Shown one piece after another: positions 27,318-39,160 of a DNA stretch of 64,000 bases; the stretch's first letter is position 1, and each line of letters opens with the position of its first letter. The notes under the pieces are model-generated. The model had not been told where the DNA came from. It did no database searches and saw only the letters and a list, made by a program, of their open reading frames with translations. Made by a program: the position numbers and the translations under genes. Source of the stretch: Shinella sp. WSJ-2 (GTDB lineage: Bacteria; Pseudomonadota; Alphaproteobacteria; Rhizobiales; Rhizobiaceae). The stretch spans positions 186,001 through 250,000 of the forward strand of contig NZ_QWBU01000003.1 of the NCBI RefSeq assembly GCF_003432075.1. The letters run 5' to 3'.

Positions 27318-28214
27318 ATGTCCCTTTCCGAAATGAGCCTGATGAAGCGCCTCTTCTCCGGCGTCGCCGTCGCCGCGCTTGCCGTGACGCTTGCTGCATG
27401 CAGCGACGAGAAGAAGGAGACCGCCAAGGCTCCCGAGACCAGCCAGACGACGACGGAAAGCGCAAGCTCGACGCCGGCCACGTCGACGGAAACGAAGACC
27501 GAGACCGCCACGACGCCGGCGACCACGACGACGGGCACGAGCACGGCAACCGGTACGGCTGCAACGACCACCACGACGACGACCGAAACCGCCCAGAAGC
27601 CCGCCGCCGAAGCCAAGGCTGCCGAAGTTCCGACGTCCGAAGGCGATGTCGACATGGCGGAAGTGCTGAAGCCCGGCGCGCTTCCGGACATGGCGCTCGG
27701 CGAGGCGAATGCCCCGGTGACGATCGTCGAATACATGTCGACGACCTGCCCGCACTGCGCGGCCTTCCACAACAACACCTTCGACGCCATCAAGGCGAAG
27801 TATGTCGATAGCGGCAAGGTTCGCTTCATCGTGCGCGAATTCCCCTTCGATCCGCGCGCTGCCGCCGCCTTCATGCTGGCGCGCTGCAACCCGCAGGACA
27901 CGACGAAGCTGACGGAAGCCGCACAGTATTTCCCGATGCTGTCCATGCTGATGAAGCAGCAGGAAACCTGGGCTGCCGCGCAGGATGGCCGCGAAGCGCT
28001 GCTGCAGATGTCCAAACTCGCCGGTTTTACACAGGAGAGCTTCCAGGCCTGCTTGACGAACCAGAAGCTTCTGGATGATGTGAACGCGGTACGTGAACGC
28101 GGTGCCAAGGATTTCGGCGTCGCGGCGACCCCGACCTTCCTGATCAACGGCAAGCGCTACGCAGGGGACATGTCGGTTGACACCATGTCGGCCCTCATCG
28201 ACAGCATGCTTTGA
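27318..28214 (+). CDS. DsbA-family thiol oxidoreductase, lipoprotein-like
   Basis: A 298-residue exported protein. The N-terminus has a hydrophobic stretch and lipobox VTLAAC near residues 23-28, so it may be a lipoprotein. A Thr/Ala/Glu-rich low-complexity linker (about 30-107) follows. The thioredoxin-like domain has the active site CPHC (STTCPHCAAFHNN) and the cis-Pro loop ATPTFLINGK. AGGAG lies just upstream of the ATG. It probably forms or isomerises disulfides in the envelope. A strong terminator separates it from smc. Confidence 0.92.
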   Translation: MSLSEMSLMKRLFSGVAVAALAVTLAACSDEKKETAKAPETSQTTTESASSTPATSTETKTETATTPATTTTGTSTATGTAATTTTTTTETAQKPAAEAKAAEVPTSEGDVDMAEVLKPGALPDMALGEANAPVTIVEYMSTTCPHCAAFHNNTFDAIKAKYVDSGKVRFIVREFPFDPRAAAAFMLARCNPQDTTKLTEAAQYFPMLSMLMKQQETWAAAQDGREALLQMSKLAGFTQESFQACLTNQKLLDDVNAVRERGAKDFGVAATPTFLINGKRYAGDMSVDTMSALIDSML

Positions 28215-28231
28215 TCCTTCGACCGGTTTTG

Positions 28232-28267
28232 AAGCGGGCGACGGCGGAAGCCGTGCGCCCGCTTTTT
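28232..28267 (+). terminator. Rho-independent terminator between dsbA and smc
   Basis: A 14-bp stem with one bulge (AAGCGGGCG-ACGGC at 28232-28245 pairing with GCCGT and CGCCCGCTT to 28264, GGAA loop) is followed by TTTTT. Confidence 0.85.
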
Positions 28268-28289
28268 ACTTTGAGGGGCAGGTGAACGC

Positions 28290-31200
28290 ATGAAGTTCAC
28301 CAAGCTCCGCCTTCTCGGCTTCAAGTCCTTCGTCGAACCCTCAGAATTCGTTATCGAGCGCGGCCTGACCGGCGTCGTCGGGCCGAACGGCTGCGGCAAG
28401 TCGAACCTCGTCGAGGCGCTGCGCTGGGTGATGGGGGAGAACTCCTACAAGAACATGCGCGCGTCCGGCATGGACGACGTCATCTTCTCCGGCTCCGGCA
28501 ATCGCCCCGCCCGCAACACCGCCGAAGTCGGCCTCTATCTCGACAATTCCGACCGCACCGCGCCCGCCGCCTTCAACGATCAGGACGAGATCCAGGTCAC
28601 GCGCCGCATCGAGCGCGAAAACGGCTCGGTCTATCGCATCAACGGCAAGGAGGCGCGCGCCAAGGATGTGCAGCTGCTCTTCGCCGATGCCTCCACCGGT
28701 GCGCGCTCGCCCTCCATGGTCGGGCAGGGCCGTATCGGCGAACTCATTCAGGCGAAACCCCAGGCGCGCCGCCAGCTGCTCGAAGAGGCGGCCGGCATTT
28801 CCGGCCTGCATTCGCGCCGCCACGAGGCGGAGCTGCGCCTGCGCGCCGCCGAAACCAATCTGGAGCGGCTGGAAGACGTCACCTCGCAGCTTGAAAGCCA
28901 GATCGAGAGCCTGAAGCGACAGTCGCGCCAGGCCAACCGCTTCAAGATGCTCTCGGCCGATATCCGCCGCCACGAGGCGATGCTTTTGCATATCCGCTGG
29001 GTGCAGGCCAAGGAGGCCGAGGGCGAGGCGGAAAGCCAGCTCAACCAGGCGACCTCCATTGTCGCCGAGCGGGCGAATGCCCAGATGCAAGCCGCCAAGG
29101 AACAGGCCGTCGCCAGCCTGAAACTGCCGGAACTGCGCGAGAACGAGGCGAAACTCGCCGCCGTGCTGCAACGCCTGCAGATCGCCCGCACGCAGCTGGA
29201 GGAGGACGCCGCCCGGCTGTTGCGCCGCCGCGATGAGCTCGGCCGCCGTTTGGCGCAGCTTGCCGAGGATATCGTCCGCGAAGAGCGCATGGTGGCGGAT
29301 AATGCCGCCGTGCTGGATCGTCTGACGGCGGAAGAGGAGGAGATCGGCGAAATCCTCGCCGAGGCCGACGAACGCGCCGAAGCCGCCCGCGAGACGATGG
29401 ACGAGGCCGCCGCAAAGCTCGCGGAAAGCGAAGCGGCTCTTGCCGCCGTCACCGCAGAACGGGCGGAAGCTGCAGCCGTGCGCAACCAGCTGGAAAAGGC
29501 GATCCGCGATCTCTCGGAGCGCCATTTCCGTCTCGGCCAGCAACTGGATGCGCAGACGCGCGACCTCGACGAGATGGATGCGCGCATCCATGCGCTGCCC
29601 GATCCAGAAGAGCGCCGCGCCGCCGTACAGCTTGCTGAAGAGGCCCTGGAGGCGGCCGGTGAGATGCTGGTCGCCGTGGAGGAGGCGCTGGAGGAGGCGC
29701 GCTTTGCCGAGAGCGCGCTCCGCGGCCCCGTCGATACCGCCCGCGCTCGCTTTGCCGGCATCGAGACGGAAGCCCGTACGATCCGGCGCATGCTGGAGGC
29801 CGGCGCTGCCGGCGGGGCTTTCGCGCCTGTCGTCGAGCATGTCGATGTCGACCGCGGCTATGAAACCGCACTCGGCGCCGCGCTTGGTGACGATCTCGAT
29901 TCCCCCGCTGACAGCGATGCGCCCGTGCACTGGCGCCTTTCCGGCGACGCGTCCGGTGATCCCGCTTTGCCATCCGGCGTCACCGCCCTGATCACACGCG
30001 TCCGGGCACCAGAAGTCCTGCATCGCCGTTTGGCGCAGATCGGCATTGCCGGCAGTGTCGATGCGGCACTGGCTTTGCTGCCGCAGCTGAAGCCCGGCCA
30101 ACGGCTCGTCACACGCGACGGCGCGGTCTTCCGCTGGGATGGCCATGTCACCGGTGCCGATGCGCCCAGTGCCGCCGCGCTGCGCCTCGAACAGAAGAAC
30201 CGCCTCGCCGAACTCGAAACAGAGCTGGAAAACGCCCGCGCGGCTCTCTCCGACGCCGAAGCCGATCTCGCCCGCGCCGGCGAGACGATCCGTGCCGAGA
30301 CGCAGCGCCAGCAGGCCGCCCGCGAAACGCAGCGTGCCGCCACCCGCACGCTTGCCGAGGCCCGCGACGCGCTGGAAGCCGCCGAGCGCGCCGCCGGCGA
30401 TCTCATCCGCCGCCGCGCCGTGCTTGCGGAAACGCGCGCGCAGATCGAGGCGCAGGTGGACGAGGCTGCGACCTCGCTCGAGGATGCGCGCGGCGCGTTG
30501 GAGGACGCCCCCGATCTCGCCGATCTGGATCTTCGCCTGCGCACCCATACGATGGATGTCGCCACCGACCGCGCGACGCTTGCCGAGGCCCGCGCCGCCC
30601 ATGACGGCCTCGCCCGCGAAATGGCCGACCGCAAGCGCCGCCTGATGGCGATTGCCGCCGAGCGCGAGACGTGGAAGACCCGCGCCATGAGCGCCGAAAA
30701 CCACATCGCGACCCTGCGCGACCGCGAGGTGGAAGCGCGCGAGGAAATGGAGGAGCTGGCCGAAGCCCCCGACGAAATCGAGGACAAGCGCCGCGAGCTC
30801 CTGACCGGCCTTACCAACGCCGAGGCCGCGCGCCGCGAAGCCGCGGATGCCTTGCAGGAGGCCGAAAACCGCCAGCGCGAGGCCGACCGCATCGCCGCCA
30901 CCGCGCTTTCGCAACTCGCCGAGTCCCGCGAGATCCGGGGCCGTGCGGAAGAGCGCCTTGTGTCCGCCCGCGAGCGCCGCGTCGAGGGCGAGGCGCGCAT
31001 CCGCGAGGCCCTGTCCTGCGCGCCGCACGAGGCATTGCGCCTCACCGGCCATCCCGCCGATGCGCCGCTGCCCGATCCGCGCGAGCGCGAACGCGAACTC
31101 GACCGGCTGAAGATCGAGCGCGAGCGGCTGGGCGCGGTGAACCTGCGCGCCGAGGAGGAGCAGAAGGAACTGACGGAAAAGCTCGATGCCCTCGTCGCCG

Positions 31201-31754
31201 AACGCGAGGATATCATCGAGGCGATCCGCAAGCTGCGCTCGGCCATCCAGAGCCTCAATCGCGAGGGCCGCGAGCGGCTGCTCGCCGCCTTCGACGTGGT
31301 CAACGTGCAGTTCCAGCGCCTGTTCACCCACCTGTTCGGCGGCGGCACGGCGGAATTGCAGTTGATCGAGAGCGACGATCCGCTCGATGCCGGTCTCGAA
31401 ATCCTCGCCCGCCCGCCCGGCAAGAAGCCGCAGACCATGACGCTGCTCTCGGGCGGCGAGCAGGCGCTGACCGCCATGGCGCTGATTTTCGCCGTCTTCC
31501 TCACCAACCCGGCGCCGATCTGCGTGCTGGACGAGGTGGACGCGCCGCTCGACGACCACAATGTCGAGCGCTACTGCAATCTGATGGACGAGATGGCCGC
31601 CTCCACCGAGACCCGCTTCGTCATCATCACCCATAATCCTATCACCATGGCGCGCATGAACCGCCTCTTCGGCGTCACAATGGCCGAGCAGGGCGTCTCG
31701 CAACTGGTATCGGTAGACCTCCAGACGGCCGAGCAGCTGCGCGAAGCCTCCTGA
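28290..31754 (+). CDS. smc: Chromosome segregation protein SMC
   Basis: A 1154-residue SMC ATPase for chromosome condensation and segregation. Walker A is GPNGCGKSNL near residue 32; the C-loop signature LLSGGEQALTAMAL and Walker B ICVLDEVDAPLDD lie near the C-terminus. Between them are two long coiled-coil arms rich in Glu, Ala and Arg with a hinge in the middle (about 490-650). ScpA and ScpB are not in the window. The RBS is GGGGCAGGTG. The neighbours dsbA (upstream) and ppdK (downstream) match rhizobial order. Confidence 0.97.
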   Translation: MKFTKLRLLGFKSFVEPSEFVIERGLTGVVGPNGCGKSNLVEALRWVMGENSYKNMRASGMDDVIFSGSGNRPARNTAEVGLYLDNSDRTAPAAFNDQDEIQVTRRIERENGSVYRINGKEARAKDVQLLFADASTGARSPSMVGQGRIGELIQAKPQARRQLLEEAAGISGLHSRRHEAELRLRAAETNLERLEDVTSQLESQIESLKRQSRQANRFKMLSADIRRHEAMLLHIRWVQAKEAEGEAESQLNQATSIVAERANAQMQAAKEQAVASLKLPELRENEAKLAAVLQRLQIARTQLEEDAARLLRRRDELGRRLAQLAEDIVREERMVADNAAVLDRLTAEEEEIGEILAEADERAEAARETMDEAAAKLAESEAALAAVTAERAEAAAVRNQLEKAIRDLSERHFRLGQQLDAQTRDLDEMDARIHALPDPEERRAAVQLAEEALEAAGEMLVAVEEALEEARFAESALRGPVDTARARFAGIETEARTIRRMLEAGAAGGAFAPVVEHVDVDRGYETALGAALGDDLDSPADSDAPVHWRLSGDASGDPALPSGVTALITRVRAPEVLHRRLAQIGIAGSVDAALALLPQLKPGQRLVTRDGAVFRWDGHVTGADAPSAAALRLEQKNRLAELETELENARAALSDAEADLARAGETIRAETQRQQAARETQRAATRTLAEARDALEAAERAAGDLIRRRAVLAETRAQIEAQVDEAATSLEDARGALEDAPDLADLDLRLRTHTMDVATDRATLAEARAAHDGLAREMADRKRRLMAIAAERETWKTRAMSAENHIATLRDREVEAREEMEELAEAPDEIEDKRRELLTGLTNAEAARREAADALQEAENRQREADRIAATALSQLAESREIRGRAEERLVSARERRVEGEARIREALSCAPHEALRLTGHPADAPLPDPRERERELDRLKIERERLGAVNLRAEEEQKELTEKLDALVAEREDIIEAIRKLRSAIQSLNREGRERLLAAFDVVNVQFQRLFTHLFGGGTAELQLIESDDPLDAGLEILARPPGKKPQTMTLLSGGEQALTAMALIFAVFLTNPAPICVLDEVDAPLDDHNVERYCNLMDEMAASTETRFVIITHNPITMARMNRLFGVTMAEQGVSQLVSVDLQTAEQLREAS

Positions 31755-31834
31755 CGGGAACAAAACCTCGCCCGATGCATTGATAAGCGCCCGCGCGGTC
31801 TTGCCGGCGGGACATTGCAATTGGGGAATTAATC

Positions 31835-31981
31835 GTGAGCAGAGACGCACTTTACATGGTCATCGGCGCCCTCATCGTCGTGGTGGCCGGGTTTTCCTAT
31901 TATGCCTATCAGCAGGAAAAGAAGCCTGACGGGGTCGAGATTCGGGTGGATGAGAAGGGGCTTTCAATCGAGGGGAATTGA
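31835..31981 (+). CDS. Small single-pass membrane protein
   Basis: A 48-residue product: a short N-terminus, one hydrophobic helix (about residues 8-24), then KKPDGVEIRVDEKGLSIEGN. It starts at GTG 31835 with GGGGA seven bases upstream. I recognise no named family; small proteins of this kind with a KPxGVEI...G(V/L)SI tail lie between smc and ppdK in other rhizobia (from memory, unverified). The reading frame closes cleanly with TGA. Function unknown. Confidence 0.72.
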   Translation: MSRDALYMVIGALIVVVAGFSYYAYQQEKKPDGVEIRVDEKGLSIEGN

Positions 31982-32138
31982 CGGTGACGGCCGCCGTTGG
32001 CCGTCTACCTATATCGCCTTCCCATAATATTGCACCGCCGTCGCAATTTTGACGCAGTGCAGCAAAATTCCTATCGTGCCGCGTTTTCAACGGGATGGAG
32101 TTCCTGTAGATTGAAAAAACGCATTTGGGGAGGCGTCG

Positions 32139-34805
<2,667 letters not shown>

Positions 34806-34817
34806 TGTGACGGGAGA

Positions 34818-35075
34818 TCAGTGGCGCCGGCCGTGAACATAGATCACGGTCGGCTGGTTCCATAGGAACGGATCCATGCGCGCGGCGCGGAAATCGGCGC
34901 GGCGGTCGAGATCGATACGTTGAAGGCATTCCGCGAAGGCATCGGTGTTGGGGCGGAAGCCATAGGCGCGGCACTTGTTTTCATCATTGGCGCGCACTTC
35001 CGCCGCCGTCTGGCAGCCGGCGAGGAAAAGCGCGGTCGTGGCAAGTGCGGCAAAGCGAATGAGGGGTTTCGACAT
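34818..35075 (-). CDS. Small lipoprotein
   Basis: An 85-residue protein with a signal peptide and lipobox LAGC near residue 21, then the pattern FRPNTDAFAECLQRIDLDRRADF, which recurs in rhizobial small lipoproteins (from memory). CGGAG lies upstream of the ATG. It is transcribed convergently to ppdK, twelve bases away. Function unknown. Confidence 0.78.
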   Translation of the reverse strand: MSKPLIRFAALATTALFLAGCQTAAEVRANDENKCRAYGFRPNTDAFAECLQRIDLDRRADFRAARMDPFLWNQPTVIYVHGRRH

Positions 35076-35184
35076 GGGAACTCCGGAAACTGCTATGCGG
35101 CAGACATAACGCCTGCCGCCCGACAGTGTACAGCGCCCGTGCGATCATCGCATTTTCCTGAGGGGGCCGTCCGCAAGCCGGCCG

Positions 35185-35565
35185 TCATATCCGTTGCAGC
35201 ACGTCGACGAAAGCGTCGGCGAAACGCTTGAGGTCCGCAGTCTTCTCGTCGGGATTTTCCACGCGGATGGCCGAACCCTCGGCATCGAGCAAGGCAAACA
35301 CGACGTTCAAAGTGCCCGCGTCGCCCTTCGGCACGCGGAGCGCCGCAATGCGCACGCAGTCCTCCGCAAGGCCGGAAGCGGGAAGGTCGAAGAGATAATC
35401 GCCGCCGAGTTGACTTGCGGCGGTGCGCACGGCCTCGGCAAAACCCGTCTCGTCACCGGAAAAACCGTCGAGCGACAATTCGAGTTCGAGAAGCTCCAGG
35501 GGGAGGGCGGGTTCGCCAGCCGTGATGGCGAGCGGTGTGTCGGCGGCAGTCTGCGTCGGCAACAT
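35185..35565 (-). CDS. Hypothetical protein
   Basis: A 126-residue, acidic, soluble protein without a signal peptide. The first half is LELLELELSLDGFSGDETGFAE and the second half has VVFALLDAEGSAIRVENPDEK. I do not recognise a family. AGGAG lies seven bases upstream of the ATG, which supports expression. It is upstream of the divergent DUF1499 gene; the 246-base gap contains a 12-bp palindrome. Confidence 0.65.
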   Translation of the reverse strand: MLPTQTAADTPLAITAGEPALPLELLELELSLDGFSGDETGFAEAVRTAASQLGGDYLFDLPASGLAEDCVRIAALRVPKGDAGTLNVVFALLDAEGSAIRVENPDEKTADLKRFADAFVDVLQRI

Positions 35566-35652
35566 CGTCGTGCTCCTAAACCAAGTCCTGCAAACGGGCG
35601 AAACGCTGTTTTGTTCGCCCGCGCTTTTAGAAATTACCCCCGTTTATGAAAA

Positions 35653-35664
35653 CTCGTTAACGAG
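35653..35664. promoter_or_regulatory. Perfect 12-bp palindrome in a divergent promoter region
   Basis: CTCGTTAACGAG lies 89 bases upstream of the minus-strand gene starting at 35565 and 148 bases upstream of the DUF1499 gene. It could be an operator; no regulator is known for it. Confidence 0.35.
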
Positions 35665-35811
35665 CGTGGCAAATTTACGGCACGCAAGTTTTTTCGCGGT
35701 GCGCGGTCGAAGTGTCTACAGGAGAGCGCGCCGCGGCGGCGGTGGAAAAATCCGTTTTCCTGCGTTAGGGAAGGAAAGCGGCAGCGGTGCCGCGGGCAGA
35801 GCGGGTGCGCC

Positions 35812-36723
35812 ATGGCGATCACGATCCAGTACGAACGGCCCGTTTCCCATGCGGCGCATTGGGCGCGGCGGCTTGCGCTGTTTTCCTGTGTGCTGTTCAT
35901 CGCCATCGTGCTGTCGCATCGTTTTGGCCCGCTCACCACGCCACATTTCCTGGCGCTCGCCGGCTTTGCCGCTGTCATGGCGGGGCTGGCCGTGCTGCTG
36001 GCGGCCGTGGGTCTCGCGCGGCTCTGGATGGTCGGTGCGCGCGGCGGCAAGGCGGCCCTGACGGCGCTGCTCTTCTCGCTTTTGCCGCTCGGCATTTCCG
36101 GCGCGGCGGCCTATGCCTATTTCTATCGTCCGGCGCTCTATGATGTGACAACCGATACGATTGCCCCGCCGCCCTGGCTGTCGCAGCCAGCCGTCCAGCA
36201 GGATTGGCTGCCGCGTGCCGCCACGGTGACTGCGCGCGATCGCGAAGTGCAGCTCGAAGACTACCCCGCTTTGTCCGGGCGGCGCTATGAAGGGGCGCTC
36301 GACCGCGTTTACCAAGGCGCACGCAAGGTCGCGACCGCCTATGGCATCATCATCACCAGCGAAGCCGGCCTCGACAATATCCAGGCAGACCTCGAAGACC
36401 TCGTTGTAGATCCCAAAAAGGTGGCGAAGAGCCAGGAGGCGCTTGGTGACGTGCCGATCCCCGAGGCCCGCCCGGAGGCGGTTCCGGCCCTGCCGCATAT
36501 CGGCGGCCCCGGCGATGTGCTGCTGCAGGGCGAATGGCGCTCGCCGATCTTCGGCTTCCGTTTCGATGTGGTTATCCGCCTGCGCGAAGAGGCCGAGACG
36601 ACGCTGGTCGACATGCGCGCCGCCTCGCGTTACGGGCCGCACGATCTCGGCATCGGCGCCGACCTGGTCGAGGGCTATCTGAAGGCGCTCGACGCCGAAC
36701 TGCTCGGCATCGCTGGGGATTAA
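35812..36723 (+). CDS. DUF1499 family membrane protein
   Basis: A 303-residue protein with three hydrophobic helices in the first 120 residues and a soluble C-terminal domain of the DUF1499 type (ARKVATAYGIIITSEAGLDNIQA, FRFDVVIRLREEAETTLVDMRAASRYG). Function unknown. Its stop overlaps the end of the convergent beta-lactamase-fold gene by four bases. No SD stands out. Confidence 0.82.
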   Translation: MAITIQYERPVSHAAHWARRLALFSCVLFIAIVLSHRFGPLTTPHFLALAGFAAVMAGLAVLLAAVGLARLWMVGARGGKAALTALLFSLLPLGISGAAAYAYFYRPALYDVTTDTIAPPPWLSQPAVQQDWLPRAATVTARDREVQLEDYPALSGRRYEGALDRVYQGARKVATAYGIIITSEAGLDNIQADLEDLVVDPKKVAKSQEALGDVPIPEARPEAVPALPHIGGPGDVLLQGEWRSPIFGFRFDVVIRLREEAETTLVDMRAASRYGPHDLGIGADLVEGYLKALDAELLGIAGD

Positions 36724-37667
36724 GAGCCCGGCGCCGGGAAATAGAGTCCGTGCAGCGAGGGCGGCCCCTCGGTCACCACCTCGCCGCGGGCGACGAGATC
36801 CTCCAGATGCGCCAACACCGAAAGCGCCGCCGCACCGTGCAGCCGCGGATCGGTCTCGCGGTAGATGACCTTCACCATGTCGGCGATCAGCCGGTCGCCC
36901 GCCCGGATGCGCTCGCGCACCGCCCGCTCGCGCATGCGCCGATGGGTGCGCAAGCCGCGCAGGAACGAGGCCGGCTCGCTGACCGGTCCGCCATGACCGG
37001 GAAAATAAATGCGGTCGTCGCGTTCCAGCAGCCGTTCCAGCGAGGCCATGTAGTCCGCCATGGCGCCATCGGGCGGTGCGACGATGGTCGTCGCCCAGGC
37101 CATGACATGGTCGGCGGAAAACACGATGCCATCGGGACCGTCGAGCGCGAAGGCCGCATGGTTGGCCGTGTGGCCGGGCGTGAGCAGCGCCGTCAGCGCC
37201 CAGCCGTCGCCCTCCACGCGCTGACCGTGGCCAAGCGCGATATCGGGCACGAAGTCGATGTCGGAACTCTCGGCAAAGGGGTTGCTCTCGCCCTCATGCA
37301 GCGGACGCGCCGCCCGGTGCGGCCCCTCGGCGACGATGATCGCACCGGTTTCCGCCTTCAGCCGGCGGGCAAGCGGAGAATGGTCGCGGTGGGTGTGGCT
37401 GACGGCGATATGCGTCACCTCCCGGCCGGCAAGCGCGCGCATCAGCGCGGCGAAATGCGCCTCGTCCTCCGGCCCGGGGTCGAGGACGGCGACGGATTTG
37501 CCGCCGACGATATAGCTGTTCGTGCCGTGAAAGGTGAAGGGGCTTGGATTGTTGACGGTGAGGCGCTGCACGCCCGGCGCGACAGACACCGCCTCGCCAT
37601 AGGCCGGCTTGAACTCAAGGTCGAAGCGCGGCGCGTCGTCTTGCGATATATTCGACACGGCGGTCAC
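36720..37667 (-). CDS. Metallo-beta-lactamase fold hydrolase
   Basis: A 315-residue MBL hydrolase with the metal motif HxHxDH (VSHTHRDHSPL), a TPGHTANHA segment, VFSADHVM and a final FPGHGG. Such proteins include glyoxalase II-like and lactamase-like enzymes; this one resembles LACTB2-type members. I take GTG 37667, which overlaps the cupin stop by four bases (GTGA); GTG 37658 is another choice. The upstream cupin gene is in the same operon. Confidence 0.88.
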   Translation of the reverse strand: MTAVSNISQDDAPRFDLEFKPAYGEAVSVAPGVQRLTVNNPSPFTFHGTNSYIVGGKSVAVLDPGPEDEAHFAALMRALAGREVTHIAVSHTHRDHSPLARRLKAETGAIIVAEGPHRAARPLHEGESNPFAESSDIDFVPDIALGHGQRVEGDGWALTALLTPGHTANHAAFALDGPDGIVFSADHVMAWATTIVAPPDGAMADYMASLERLLERDDRIYFPGHGGPVSEPASFLRGLRTHRRMRERAVRERIRAGDRLIADMVKVIYRETDPRLHGAAALSVLAHLEDLVARGEVVTEGPPSLHGLYFPAPGS

Positions 37668-37963
37668 TTGTATTCGATTTCGATAAAGCTCATCGGCTTG
37701 TCGCCGCCATTGACGACATTGTGCGCCACGCCCGCCTCGCGCCGGTAAACCGCGCCGGTCTTCGTATGTACGCGCCGCTCGCCCGTCTCCTCCTCGATCA
37801 AGAAGTCGCAATCCGTCATCGGCACGACGACGTAGCCGAGTCCGTGCACGTGATGGCCGGTATCGGCGCCCGGCGCGAAATCCCAGCGCGTGACGCGCAC
37901 GACGGTATCGTCGAGAAGAACGGTGGGCACGGCTGGTGGACGGGCACGAAACTGGGACATCAT
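37664..37963 (-). CDS. Small cupin protein
   Basis: A 99-residue cupin: TRWDFAPGADTGHHVHGLGYVVVP carries two or three metal-ligand histidines, and the second motif is REAGVAHNVVNGG. Small cupins of this type are often linked to environmental or detoxification genes; substrate unknown. It is the first gene of a two-gene operon with the MBL hydrolase. Confidence 0.84.
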   Translation of the reverse strand: MMSQFRARPPAVPTVLLDDTVVRVTRWDFAPGADTGHHVHGLGYVVVPMTDCDFLIEEETGERRVHTKTGAVYRREAGVAHNVVNGGDKPMSFIEIEYK

Positions 37964-38171
37964 GGCTCCTCGTGAGAACGGCGGCGCGCAGGCCCATCGA
38001 ATAGGCTCGGCCGCCCAGGACGGTCATCGCCCGACCCTACCCGCCGCCAACCCACCTGCCAAGCGCCAAGCGGCATGCATTCCAAGTCGGTGGGGGCGAG
38101 AATTATCGCGGAAGAGAGAACTTAACCATTGTCCACCCCCGCGCCCTTTGCTAATCAGGCACCCGCTGTGT

Positions 38172-38246
38172 TGGGGCGTCGCCAAGCGGTAAGGCACCGG
38201 TTTTTGGTACCGGCATTCCCAGGTTCGAATCCTGGCGCCCCAGCCA
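38172..38246 (+). tRNA. tRNA-Gln (TTG)
   Basis: The acceptor arm TGGGGCG pairs with CGCCCCA (perfect 7 bp); the discriminator is G and the CCA is encoded. The anticodon stem ACCGG/CCGGT (in order CCGGT-loop-ACCGG) encloses the loop TTTTGGT with anticodon TTG. The T arm has GGTTCGAAT. It is on the plus strand, between the cupin operon and the DMSP-lyase-like gene. Confidence 0.96.
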
Positions 38247-38458
38247 CGCGGCTCGTTTCCAGAGACACAATCGATTTCGATCCGCTTCGCCCGTGCCATG
38301 CGGTTTGATGGGCTTCACCACAAATGAATGTCGCTAGGCTGCAAAAGTCGTCGAATCGCATTGATTTCAAGCGAATTCTCCTTCATTCCGGTTGACCATC
38401 ACCGGCCCCATCCAAGGCCGGGATCACCCCGTCGTTTTTGACATGTCGGATGAAACGC

Positions 38459-39154
38459 ATGACCTCATTGAACCGGCGCAAACAGGAAAGCAGGGACCCG
38501 TTCCTGGCGGGGCCGGCGGTTGCGGCGCGGGGGGGAAGCCGCTCTTGGGGCGGGCGACCGAGGGCGTTGCAGCATGTCATTGATGCGATGGGCAATGTGG
38601 TCGTATCGCCGGCCTCGCCGCTGATGGCGAATTTCACCGGCTGCAAGGTGATCCACAAGCTGCAGAAGCCGGGCGCCCATGTGACGGCCGCGGGCGATCC
38701 CGCCATCAAGGGCGCGCGTCCGGCAAGCTTCGACACGGCGCTGCGCCTTCTCTCCAAGCAGGGCGCCCAGGGGCGGGGGCTCTCCGAGGCGCTTGCCGAG
38801 CTGCGGGATGCCATGGTCTGGCATCAGGGACCGGCCGGGCCTTATGCCAGCGTGAATTTCGAGCGCGACCATGCGCATGCCGTGCTGATCGGCGAACATG
38901 GCCTGGAGCAGCGCAGCGACGTCCGCATCGGCCTGACCCTGCTTGCGCCCTATACGCGCTTTCCCGATTTCATCCAGCCTTACCCGTCCGTCGTTCTTCC
39001 ACTGACGGACGGCGAGTTCACGCTTGAAGCCGGCGACTGGAGCCGGCGCCGTCTCGGCACGGCGCTGCACTATCCGGCGGGAGGCCATTTTGCCGTTCGC
39101 TCGACAGCCCGGCCGCTGATGATGCTGTGGGCGCATCTTCTGCAAAGCCGCTGA
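38459..39154 (+). CDS. DMSP-lyase-like cupin, probable inactive metal site
   Basis: A protein of about 231 residues whose C-terminal cupin half resembles the dimethylsulfoniopropionate lyase family (DddL/DddQ-like, Pfam DMSP_lyase): RIGLTLLAPYTRFPDF, VVLPLTDGEFTLEAGDW, ALHYPAGGHFAVRS and MMLWAHLL. Active relatives carry YPxHxxPxEE-like histidines and glutamate after TLLAP; here the positions read FPDFIQPYPS, so the usual His/His/Glu ligands are missing. The start is uncertain: ATG 38459 is used, TTG 38438 and ATG 38450 are alternatives. Confidence 0.62.
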   Translation: MTSLNRRKQESRDPFLAGPAVAARGGSRSWGGRPRALQHVIDAMGNVVVSPASPLMANFTGCKVIHKLQKPGAHVTAAGDPAIKGARPASFDTALRLLSKQGAQGRGLSEALAELRDAMVWHQGPAGPYASVNFERDHAHAVLIGEHGLEQRSDVRIGLTLLAPYTRFPDFIQPYPSVVLPLTDGEFTLEAGDWSRRRLGTALHYPAGGHFAVRSTARPLMMLWAHLLQSR

Positions 39155-39160
39155 CGGCGT

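Noticed and set aside
28341-31850. A 1169-codon open frame antisense to smc
   Set aside because: High GC makes stop-free antisense frames; the SMC motifs are all on the plus strand.
38173-38583. Extra plus-strand frame near the tRNA-Gln
   Set aside because: No SD and no conserved pattern; part overlaps the tRNA and the lyase-like gene.
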